64,000 nt of DNA from positions 98,730 to 162,729 of the forward strand of contig JASBRX010000010.1 in assembly GCA_030149245.1 (NCBI GenBank). Direction: 5' to 3'. Below, piece after piece: positions 28,146 to 35,330 of the stretch. How positions within the stretch are numbered: the first letter of the stretch is position 1; every line of letters starts with the position of its first letter. The notes beneath the pieces were generated by a model that saw only the letters and a list, made by a program, of their open reading frames with translations, made no database searches and was not told where the DNA came from. Made by a program: the position numbers and the translations under genes. This stretch comes from Sphingomonas bacterium (lineage in GTDB: Bacteria; Pseudomonadota; Alphaproteobacteria; Sphingomonadales; Sphingomonadaceae).

Positions 28146-28886
28146 GTGACTGATGCCACCCTGCCCAACGCGACGCTTCTGGCCGACCGCGCCCTGATCC
28201 GTGTTTCTGGCGAGGATGTGCGAGGATTTCTGCAAGGGCTGGTAACCCAGGACGTCAGCGCGGTTCAGCCCGACGCCCCGCTCTGGGCCGGACTGCTCTC
28301 ACCCCAGGGGAAGGCACTGTTCGACTTCATCCTGTGGGCGGACGATGCGGACATTCTGATCGATTGTGAGTCCGCGCAGCGTGAGGCGCTGATCCGGCGC
28401 CTGTCGATCTACCGCCTGCGCCGCCCGATCACGATCACTGCGGCGGAGGGGGGCGTGCACTGGTCGCGCGCGGACGATCGCGGCGTCGCCGACCCGCGTC
28501 TCGCCGCACTTGGCTTTCGCTGGCTGGGAAATGCCGATGGGGAACCCGCATCGGGCTGGCGCGAACATCGCCTGCGCCTCGGCGTCACCGAAGGTGCGGA
28601 GGAACTGGGCCAGGACAAGACCCTCTGGCTCGAATGCAACGCTGCCGAACTCAACGGCGTCAGCTTTTCCAAGGGCTGCTATGTCGGACAGGAAAACACC
28701 GCGCGCATGAACTGGCGCGCCAAGGTCAACCGTCGGCTGATCGTCGCCCCGCTCGGTGAGCCGAGCGACCGCACCCGCGCGACCTATCCCGACCTCGGCC
28801 TGATGGTCGAACATCGCCGGGTCGAGGCGCTGGGCGATGCACGCGTTCCGGACTGGCTGGCGTCGGCGCTGGCCTCAGACGCCTGA
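28146..28886 (+). CDS. ygfZ: YgfZ/GcvT-domain folate-binding protein
   Basis: A 246-residue protein of the YgfZ (IBA57) family, which binds tetrahydrofolate and helps assemble or repair certain iron-sulfur enzymes, such as the radical SAM MiaB. The diagnostic KGCYVGQE motif with its conserved cysteine is present after GVSFSKGC. The N-terminal DRALIRVSGEDVRGFLQGLV and LLSPQGKALFDFIL segments are also typical. The start is taken as GTG at 28146 (VTDATLPN); the upstream frame overlaps pyrC antisense. The end overlaps the convergent dioxygenase gene by 12 bases. Confidence 0.9.
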   Translation: MTDATLPNATLLADRALIRVSGEDVRGFLQGLVTQDVSAVQPDAPLWAGLLSPQGKALFDFILWADDADILIDCESAQREALIRRLSIYRLRRPITITAAEGGVHWSRADDRGVADPRLAALGFRWLGNADGEPASGWREHRLRLGVTEGAEELGQDKTLWLECNAAELNGVSFSKGCYVGQENTARMNWRAKVNRRLIVAPLGEPSDRTRATYPDLGLMVEHRRVEALGDARVPDWLASALASDA

Positions 28887-29534
28887 CCATTCAAGGCCGC
28901 CGGGGAGGTCGAATTCGGCATAGTCGACTTGAAGCACCCGCCTCCGGCGCGGCGTCGCGGCGGTTTCCGATGCGTGCAGAATCGGGGTAGCATAGATCCA
29001 GATATCGCCTGCCAGAGCGGTGCAGACATGCATCCCGCACTGCGCGACCACTGCGTCGATTCGCTCTTCACGCACCAGACCGACCCGATGCGAGCCCGGT
29101 GCGATCAACAGCGGCGCATTGTCTGGGGGCACATCGTCGAGGTGAATGCGGATCGTCACCATCTGCGCGAGCAGAGCGAACGGCGGTGCGACATGGAGCA
29201 GACCGGACTTGATCGTCCACGGTCCAAACTCGGCAACCGCGCGCCGTTCACGCACACAGATGGTGCGGTCCTGATGCCACGCCAATGACCAATTGTTCGC
29301 TTCGGTTTTGTCGAAGAGAACCGCGCGGACAGGCTGCGGCACATCTGTGCAGAACGGCCGGACATGCGATCCGATCCCGCCATCCGGGCCGAGCAGGCGG
29401 GACAGCGCAGGCAGGCTGCTGAGGCGTACTCCGGGGCGGTGGGGGGGCAGGCCGGCCACCGCCCGCTTGATCTCGCTCAGCATGGGCAAGGCAGCGGCAT
29501 CAAGGCGTTCGGCGCCATGTTCGGTGAACCGCAT
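28875..29534 (-). CDS. Phytanoyl-CoA dioxygenase-like 2OG-Fe(II) oxygenase
   Basis: A protein of about 219 residues with the double-stranded beta-helix iron site: SLAWHQDRTICV provides the HxD pair, and LHASETAATPRRRRVLQVDY provides the distal His and the Arg that binds 2-oxoglutarate. The middle segment IRIHLDDVPPDNAPLLIAPG is characteristic of the PhyH family. These enzymes hydroxylate diverse small molecules; the substrate here is unknown. The start is uncertain: MRFTEHGAE at 29534 looks best, with alternatives at 29582 and 29600, and none has a strong ribosome site. Confidence 0.82.
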   Translation of the reverse strand: MRFTEHGAERLDAAALPMLSEIKRAVAGLPPHRPGVRLSSLPALSRLLGPDGGIGSHVRPFCTDVPQPVRAVLFDKTEANNWSLAWHQDRTICVRERRAVAEFGPWTIKSGLLHVAPPFALLAQMVTIRIHLDDVPPDNAPLLIAPGSHRVGLVREERIDAVVAQCGMHVCTALAGDIWIYATPILHASETAATPRRRRVLQVDYAEFDLPGGLEWSGV

Positions 29535-29652
29535 CGGGTCGCGCGTGCGCGCTGCCATCGGCATAAAGGCGGCGGAACTCATCGTCCGATATGGCCGCAA
29601 CCCAAGCAGTCACGCAAGCAAGCGGACATTGCACCACCGGATGCACACAAAG

Positions 29653-29682
29653 AAAAAGGGAGGCCGGTTTCCCGACCTCCCC
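29653..29682 (-). terminator. Rho-independent terminator of the OmpA-family gene
   Basis: On the minus strand a 10-bp stem (GGGAGGTCGG / CCGGCCTCCC, with one U-G pair) and short loop are followed by five T residues. It begins 35 bases after the OmpA-family stop codon at 29717 and is correctly oriented to end that transcript. Confidence 0.88.
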
Positions 29683-29716
29683 CAATCTTGTCGATCCACA
29701 GAGTGGACCGCGCGGC

Positions 29717-30847
29717 TTACATGCCCGAGCCCGGACCGTAAGTGATTTCCACGCGGCGGTTCTGCAGTTCGCGCACGCCGTCGGCGGTGTCCACGCGCGG
29801 ACGGCTCTCACCGAACGCTTCCGAAGCAATGACGCCATCGGGGATACCACGGCCCGACAGGTACGAACGGACCGAGTCCGCACGACGCTGCGAGAGGCCG
29901 ACGTTGTAGCTGGCTGCGCCCGAACGGTCAGCGTGACCGGCGAGCATGACCTGCGCATTGCCGCAGTTCTGGTAGGCCGAGATGGCGTTATCCAGAATGC
30001 CGGCTGCTTCCGGCGTGATGTCCGACTTGTCCCACTCGAAGAAGACAATGTACGGCCCCGGGGTGCACACCGGCGGAGGCGGAGGCGGCGGGGGCGGAGG
30101 CGGCGGAGGAGGCGGCGGCGGGGGCGGAGGCGGCGGCGGCGGCGGCGGCGGAGCAGCCGGCTCACCGAAGTTGAACGTCACACCACCGAGCAAGCTGTGC
30201 GAACGATAACGACCGTCGAACACGCGACCGGTCACATCGACCAGACGCACATTGTCCGCGTTGAAGAAGCGATACTTCAGCGAGACGTCGATGTTGTCGG
30301 TCACCGGCTGACGCAGACCCGCAATCGCCTGCCAGGCGAAGACGGTGTCGGAGTCGTCCAGGAACGCGCCGCGGGTGTTGAGCGCATAGTCAGCCTTGAC
30401 GCGCGCCACGCCGGCACCGCCGCCGATGAAGCCCTGAAGGCCGTCATCTTCGCCGAAGTCGAGCATGCCGTTGATCATGAAGCTGAGCGCCGTCGTGGTG
30501 CCGCCAGCATAATCATAAGAGCCCGGCGCAATGTTCGCGAGCGCACCGCTTGCGAGATAGGCCGGCGTCGTGAGCGACGAGCGATACCCATCGACCGTTG
30601 CACGCTTGTAGCTGACTTCGGCCTCGGCGCGGAAACCGCCGAAGTCGTAGCCAATCGTACCGCCAACGTCGAAACCATAGTCATGGTCGACGGTGCCAGC
30701 GGACGCCGTGGCGCCGATGTCGTAATCAATGTCTTCGACGATCATCGCACCGCCTTCGACGCCCACATACCACGCGTCGTCGCGTGCGAGGGCGGGCGTG
30801 GTGAGCGCGGTCGAAGCAAGTGCCAGAGTTACGGCAAGCTTCCGCAT
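29717..30847 (-). CDS. OmpA-family outer membrane protein with polyproline linker
   Basis: A 376-residue outer membrane protein. It has a signal peptide ending in TPALARDD and an N-terminal beta-barrel of about 200 residues with alternating strands ending in GGVTFNFGEP. A run of 27 consecutive prolines is followed by the C-terminal OmpA domain that binds peptidoglycan: FFEWDKSDITPEAAGIL, VMLAGHADRSG, YNVGLSQRRADSVRSYL and NRRVEIT. The barrel anchors in the outer membrane and the linker reaches the wall. The ribosome site AAGGGGAT precedes the ATG. A strong terminator follows. It is adjacent to, but not part of, the GTA cluster. Confidence 0.93.
   Translation of the reverse strand: MRKLAVTLALASTALTTPALARDDAWYVGVEGGAMIVEDIDYDIGATASAGTVDHDYGFDVGGTIGYDFGGFRAEAEVSYKRATVDGYRSSLTTPAYLASGALANIAPGSYDYAGGTTTALSFMINGMLDFGEDDGLQGFIGGGAGVARVKADYALNTRGAFLDDSDTVFAWQAIAGLRQPVTDNIDVSLKYRFFNADNVRLVDVTGRVFDGRYRSHSLLGGVTFNFGEPAAPPPPPPPPPPPPPPPPPPPPPPPPPPPVCTPGPYIVFFEWDKSDITPEAAGILDNAISAYQNCGNAQVMLAGHADRSGAASYNVGLSQRRADSVRSYLSGRGIPDGVIASEAFGESRPRVDTADGVRELQNRRVEITYGPGSGM
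30071..30151. repeat. Proline-codon microsatellite in the OmpA-family gene
   Basis: 81 bases made only of GGN triplets on the plus strand (CCN proline codons on the coding strand), giving 27 consecutive prolines. Third bases vary irregularly among G, T and C, so the tract is a degenerate triplet repeat, not a perfect one. It forms the linker between barrel and OmpA domain. Confidence 0.9.
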
Positions 30848-30949
30848 CTTAATCCCCTTTCTTAGTTGCCACTTCGGACAGCGCTAACTTCCTAACCGCT
30901 GGAAAGTTTCCGCGCAAGCGAACAAAATCCGGGGACTGTTGCCGCAACG

Positions 30950-31459
30950 TCACAGTTCGGCGCTACCGATCAGTCCGTGTGCCCGCAGCGCATCGAGGAT
31001 CCCCGCGATGGCAGTGCGCGCCTGTTCATCGACGATAGCACCGCCAGCGGGTGTGGCAACAGCCTCGCCGCGCGCGCCGATCACTTGCACCCCTTCGACC
31101 TCGACCCGGCGGGCGGAAATCACACCGATCTGCCACCCGGTGCCCACGCGATAGCGTACCGGCTGGGCAAGCGATTCGGCCCACACCGCCATGCCGGTCC
31201 GCGGCACCACAAATCGCCATCCGCCATCGGTCCAGCACGCGATTTCATTGGCGTGCCCCGCCCATTCCCCGCTCGGCGCGGTGCCCACGATCCATGCCTG
31301 GCCGGGCTCGGGCGCTGCAGGCGGCGCGTCGATGCCCACCGCTTCAACCTCCGGGTGCAGCAGCAAGTCGATCCCGACGACTGCCTCATTGTGGAACATT
31401 TCCTTCTGCGCCTGCCCGGCATGCAGCAGCGGCAGCGCGAATCGGGTAGTCGTGGTCAT
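30950..31459 (-). CDS. DUF2793-domain protein, last gene of the GTA cluster
   Basis: A 169-residue protein with the DUF2793 pattern: RFALPLLHAGQAQKEMFHNE at the start, GQAWIVGTAPSGEWAGH, then ACWTDGGWRFVVPRTGMAVW. DUF2793 proteins are found behind the tail host-specificity gene in phages and gene transfer agents and are thought to be tail-tip or adhesion parts. The C-terminal 50 residues (after GVISARRVEV) form a separate helical end. It starts four bases after the gp15-like stop, so it belongs to the same transcript. It is the most 3' structural gene. Confidence 0.85.
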   Translation of the reverse strand: MTTTTRFALPLLHAGQAQKEMFHNEAVVGIDLLLHPEVEAVGIDAPPAAPEPGQAWIVGTAPSGEWAGHANEIACWTDGGWRFVVPRTGMAVWAESLAQPVRYRVGTGWQIGVISARRVEVEGVQVIGARGEAVATPAGGAIVDEQARTAIAGILDALRAHGLIGSAEL

Positions 31460-31463
31460 GAGG

Positions 31464-33602
31464 TCACTCCATCGCTTCGAGAATCAGGGTGGCGGGCGGC
31501 GACAGGCCGTGGTCGCCCGCCTGGCGCACTTCGACGATCGCTGCGTCCCCGCCCATCAGCAGCCATTCGGAAGAGTCGGTCATCGCGACGACATCGGGCT
31601 GACCCGCGACCGCGACCCGCAGCTGATAGTGCTCGACGCTCTCGCCCAGCGGCGAATCGGTGCCATCGCTCCAGCGCCACCCGACCCGGCTGCGTCGCGT
31701 CCACCGCAGCGCCCGCCCACCCGCAACGGGCTTGGCATGCAGCGCGACCGGCGCGGGCGGCGTCGCCGAGCGTCCGGTCACCGGCACAACAACCTCGACC
31801 GGTTCGGAATCACCCACGCCCGTCGCCATCACCGTCAAGCGCGCACCCACCGCGCCGCGCCCATCGTGCACCGCCAACGTCTCGGGCGTGAGGAGGACAA
31901 ATCGGTCGCCCGGCATCATCGCCTCGATGGTATCCTCGGTCCCCCGCCGCCCGCGCCACAGCTGGCTCAGCGCCCAACGCCCGCCGCCCAGCGGCTCGGC
32001 CCGCCCGAACTGGATCAACTCGTCCCCGACCAACGCCAGATTGGTCCCCGCATCCAGCGCATCCGGCGACGCGTCGGCCAGCTCCATCTCGGCATGGGCC
32101 AGGTCGATGACCAGTCGCGATATCCGGTCCTCGATCAGCGCGCTGACCGAATCCGCGCGCGTCACCACCGTTCCGATCACCGCGGGTGCAGCCGTTCCGC
32201 CGATCGCCTCCCATCGCCCGCCGTCATCGCTGCTCAGCGCCAATGCCGCCCTGCGCCACCCGGACGACGTCCCGCACGCCGCAATCAACAGCCTTGGGCT
32301 GCTCAACGCTCCCTCCCCGACATGCGGAATTTCAAAGCCGTGCAAGCGGGTCGCGCCATGGACCCGGTCGGGTGCCGGACTGACCCGCCCGGGGCTGGCC
32401 GACGCCGACACGCCCGGGGTAGCGATCGGCGTCAGCACCAGCGCGAAATCCCCCGCCTCGATCCGCGTCTCGACCACGCGCCACTGGCCCGTCTCCCCGG
32501 CCAGCGCGACCCGCGCGCCGGGTGCGAGTTCGATCGCCGACCAGCCGGGGCGCACCACGCGCTGCGTCCGCGCCAGCTCCGCGCGCACCAGCTCGGTCTG
32601 TGCGATTCCCTTGGCGGTGGCAGCGGACAGCGCTGCAGGCAGCTCGATCCGCCGCTCGCGATCCTGCCCCTGCGGGTCGGTCGCGATCTGCACCCCGGCC
32701 TGAAAGTCGCGGGCCGGGTCATAGTGGCTGATCGCCACCCGGCGCGGCACCTGATCGGGTGCCGCAATCGTCCGTTCGACTCCGCGCCCGCTCGCACCCG
32801 GGTCCGCAATCGTCGCGGCGCCGCCTCCCCCGCTCGCCAGGATAAAGCCATCGCCAGCCACCACCGGCCAGGCGGCGCTCGCCTCGATCAGCGGCGCGAT
32901 CGCCCCGCGCACGCTCTCGCCATAGCCCGAATAGCCCCGGACCGGCAGCGCCGCCTCGCCAGCAGCAACCACGCCGCCGGACAGCGCCGCGACAATCGCT
33001 CCCGCCGTCACTACCCCCGGATCGGCTACCACCTCAAAACTCAGCGTGGGAATGCGATTGCCGAATTCCTCCAGCTCCAGATTTTCGAACACCGCATAGG
33101 CAATGCCGCGATGCGCCGGCGCCAGTCCGGCGCCTTCGGCCGAAGCGATCAGCGGATCGACCGCCTGATCCTCGCCGCCAAGGTGCAACCGGAACCCGGT
33201 CCGAACCTTCCAGTCGCCTGCAGCCCCACGCAGCAACTTGCCGTCCGCCCAGATCCGCCCGACCGACAGAATCGGCCGCGCCGATAGCGCCACGGCAAAG
33301 GACGCGGTATAGCTATAGCTGGTCACCGTCGGCCGCCCCTTGCCGCCCTCGCGATGGCGATGCTCGACCAGGTCGGTCGCCCAGATCACCGTCCCCGCGA
33401 CCCGCATCGTCCCGAATAGCTTGGGGATCGGCGTGCCGTAACTCGATGTCTGCAGCGCCAGTTCGGTCAGCCGCGGCCCCTCGCGCCCCTTGGGCTTGAA
33501 CAGCAATTCGCGATCGATCGATTGACCGGCAAGGCCGCCCAGCATCGCCCCGATCGGCCCGCCGAACAGGCCGCCGACCGCAGTCAGCACCAGTGTCGCC
33601 AT
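31464..33602 (-). CDS. GTA gp15-like tail host-specificity protein
   Basis: A 712-residue tail-tip hub protein. The N-terminus (MATLVLTAVGGLFGGPIGAM, then GQSIDRELLFKPKGREGPRL, YGTPIPKLFG, VAGTVIWATDLVE) matches the start of Rhodobacter GTA gp15. The middle resembles the Phage-tail_3 domain, and an Ig-like C-terminal region ends in SPPATLILEAME. RcGTA gp15 is about 1300 residues and includes a TIM-barrel-like domain; that block is missing here. The start at 33602 comes one base after the NlpC/P60 stop. It is expected to bind the recipient surface and plug the tail. Confidence 0.9.
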   Translation of the reverse strand: MATLVLTAVGGLFGGPIGAMLGGLAGQSIDRELLFKPKGREGPRLTELALQTSSYGTPIPKLFGTMRVAGTVIWATDLVEHRHREGGKGRPTVTSYSYTASFAVALSARPILSVGRIWADGKLLRGAAGDWKVRTGFRLHLGGEDQAVDPLIASAEGAGLAPAHRGIAYAVFENLELEEFGNRIPTLSFEVVADPGVVTAGAIVAALSGGVVAAGEAALPVRGYSGYGESVRGAIAPLIEASAAWPVVAGDGFILASGGGGAATIADPGASGRGVERTIAAPDQVPRRVAISHYDPARDFQAGVQIATDPQGQDRERRIELPAALSAATAKGIAQTELVRAELARTQRVVRPGWSAIELAPGARVALAGETGQWRVVETRIEAGDFALVLTPIATPGVSASASPGRVSPAPDRVHGATRLHGFEIPHVGEGALSSPRLLIAACGTSSGWRRAALALSSDDGGRWEAIGGTAAPAVIGTVVTRADSVSALIEDRISRLVIDLAHAEMELADASPDALDAGTNLALVGDELIQFGRAEPLGGGRWALSQLWRGRRGTEDTIEAMMPGDRFVLLTPETLAVHDGRGAVGARLTVMATGVGDSEPVEVVVPVTGRSATPPAPVALHAKPVAGGRALRWTRRSRVGWRWSDGTDSPLGESVEHYQLRVAVAGQPDVVAMTDSSEWLLMGGDAAIVEVRQAGDHGLSPPATLILEAME

Positions 33603-33603
33603 C

Positions 33604-33978
33604 TCACTCCCCCTCTCGTCGCCAGCGCGCCAGTTCGGGCCAGGGCGGCACGCCCGGCCGCTCGACCACCCGGCGCAGCGCCGCATCGGCGTGGATCACG
33701 CCCGTCTCGCTCGCGATGGCGAGATGCAGTTGCCCCGCCCCGGCATTCAGCAGCAACAGATCGCCAGCGCGCGCATCATCGACCCGCACCAACCCCGTCG
33801 CCGCCGCCACCGCGATCACCTGCGCGACACTGCCCCCGCGCAGCGCATAGCCGCGCGGCACCGCGATCCCGTAGGCCAGCCCCGCCAGTCCCACACAGTC
33901 CAGCCCGTGCACCACACACCGCCCATGCAACCGAAACCGCGCGCCAATCGCGCCGCGCGCCCGCTCCAGCGGACTCAT
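33604..33978 (-). CDS. GTA gp14-like NlpC/P60 peptidase
   Basis: A 124-residue NlpC/P60-fold cysteine peptidase. The catalytic Cys is in HGLDCVGLAG, with the His about 60 residues later in GQLHLAIASETG, followed by VIHADA. Such peptidases sit in GTA and phage tails and open the recipient peptidoglycan during DNA delivery. The ATG at 33978 overlaps the gp13 stop (ATGA). The frame upstream of it is shadow. Length fits the GTA family (about 130-150). Confidence 0.9.
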   Translation of the reverse strand: MSPLERARGAIGARFRLHGRCVVHGLDCVGLAGLAYGIAVPRGYALRGGSVAQVIAVAAATGLVRVDDARAGDLLLLNAGAGQLHLAIASETGVIHADAALRRVVERPGVPPWPELARWRREGE

Positions 33979-34781
33979 TCGCCCGGATAGCGCGTCAGCA
34001 GGTCGATCCCCGGCAGATACGGCTCGCCCCGGAAATTCGCTACATTGCCGAACCGCCCCGCGCATGTCGCAATGCTCTTGTCGCATCCCTCGCTCACCTC
34101 CACCAACGCCCCCGCCGCCTCGAAGCGCGGCGCCCGACGCAGCGTCACGAGACCCCCCGCCGACGCCGCGATCACATCGCTCAGTCCGCTATTCGCCCCG
34201 CCGAACCAGCGCAGCCGCCCGCCGGCCCATCCGCCGGCAACCGGCTCCTCGGTGTCGAGCGTCAGCACCGCCCCCTCGGCCGCGATCACCCGCGCAAAGC
34301 GCCGCCGCCCCGCCATCGCAACGCGGCATCGCTTGTCGCCCAGCTCCGCGCGGCACTCGGGTGACGTCATCTCGACCACCGGCGCATCCAGCGCCGCCGC
34401 CGCCCCGCGCAACTCGGCGGTCAGCACGCCATCGCGTGTCTCGATCGCCCCGATCGTCCCACTGCCCAGCGCGACCACCGCATCCGGCGCCGTCCAGTCG
34501 ACCGCAAACAGGCTGATCCGCGCGCCATCCCACCGCCCGGCAAGAAGATCGACCTCGCTGACCGCGGCCCCGGTCAGCGCCCCGGTCACGTCCATGCTGT
34601 CAGCATCCAGCCCCGCGCCGCGCCGGATCGCCGACGGCGTCATCCCCGGCGCCGCGCGATAGTGGAACCCATCCACCTCCAGATCGCGGTCATGCGCGGT
34701 CAGCCCAATCGCCACCCCATCCCGCCGCTCGATCCGCCAGCAATAGGCGATCGTGGCGAGCGGCTCGTTCAGCCAGGTCAT
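33975..34781 (-). CDS. GTA gp13-like tail protein (DUF2163 / phage BR0599 family)
   Basis: A 268-residue tail-tip protein. Family features include CWRIERRDGVAIGLTAHDRD at the start, the central GALTGAAVSEVDLLAGRWDGA, and a C-terminal cysteine-rich end: EMTSPECRAELGDKRCRV, and VSEGCDKSIATCAGRFGNVA followed by NFRGEPYLPG. In RcGTA this protein forms part of the tail-tip hub and binds an iron-sulfur cluster; the four conserved cysteines here would allow that. The ATG at 34781 gives the family start MTWLNEPLAT. It is coupled to the NlpC/P60 gene. A plus-strand gene separates it from gp12. Confidence 0.9.
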   Translation of the reverse strand: MTWLNEPLATIAYCWRIERRDGVAIGLTAHDRDLEVDGFHYRAAPGMTPSAIRRGAGLDADSMDVTGALTGAAVSEVDLLAGRWDGARISLFAVDWTAPDAVVALGSGTIGAIETRDGVLTAELRGAAAALDAPVVEMTSPECRAELGDKRCRVAMAGRRRFARVIAAEGAVLTLDTEEPVAGGWAGGRLRWFGGANSGLSDVIAASAGGLVTLRRAPRFEAAGALVEVSEGCDKSIATCAGRFGNVANFRGEPYLPGIDLLTRYPGE

Positions 34782-34833
34782 CAGCGTCTTCCTTGAACTT
34801 GCGTGGACGCGACGCGGGCTGCACACTGACGCA

Positions 34834-35325
34834 ATGCTCAGCTGGGCCCGCACCATTTCCGTGATTGCACTGTTCGTCGCACCGCCCGCGATGGCGTGCT
34901 CGATGGGACCAATCCGGTCCGAATCCGGCGCGCTCGATTATGCGCGCCAGTCCTACGGCCTCGCCGCGCTCGTTGTGGACGCCGAGGTCGAGGCTCCGAT
35001 GCACCTTGGCGACGAATGGAAACCGGGCCTGCTGCCCGTTGCCCGCCTCAAGGTTCTTCGGGTTCTCAAGCCCAGCGGACCGGGCATCGTCGAAGATTCG
35101 AGGATTGCCGTCGCTTATTTCGACTCCTGCTCGATCGCATTCACCCGTGTGGGTCAGCGCGTCCGCGTTCTGCTTAATGGCGGCGCGCCGATCTTCGTGG
35201 CCGATTCGGGGACGAATGGCGCCGCGATCTGGGATGAGAAGCTGGGCGAGATGTTCGACCGAGAGATCGATCGACTCGCCGGTGTGTCCCGACCTACCGG
35301 ATTGGCGCCGCTAGGGGCCGAGTAG
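34834..35325 (+). CDS. Unknown exported protein, inserted antisense in the GTA cluster
   Basis: A 163-residue protein with a signal peptide (MLSWARTISVIALFVAPPAM, cleaved near ACS). The mature part has a Cys soon after cleavage, beta-rich stretches (AALVVDAEVEAPM, LKVLRVLKPSGPGIV), a second Cys in YFDSCSIAF, and an end with GTNGAAIWDEKLGEMFDREI. The layout (N-terminal Cys, beta barrel, C-terminal helix) reminds me of NTR/OB-fold secreted proteins, but this is weak. It lies on the opposite strand between gp13 and the DUF2460 gene, with about 52 bases before it and 5 after. I do not recognise it from known GTAs. Confidence 0.75.
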   Translation: MLSWARTISVIALFVAPPAMACSMGPIRSESGALDYARQSYGLAALVVDAEVEAPMHLGDEWKPGLLPVARLKVLRVLKPSGPGIVEDSRIAVAYFDSCSIAFTRVGQRVRVLLNGGAPIFVADSGTNGAAIWDEKLGEMFDREIDRLAGVSRPTGLAPLGAE

Positions 35326-35330
35326 CCTCA

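Noticed and set aside
29982..30209. Plus-strand ORF with a long glycine run
   Set aside because: It is only the antisense reading of the polyproline tract in the OmpA-family gene.
31191..33287. 698-residue plus-strand ORF
   Set aside because: It is antisense to the gp15-like gene. No motifs, and Arg/His/Pro-rich throughout.
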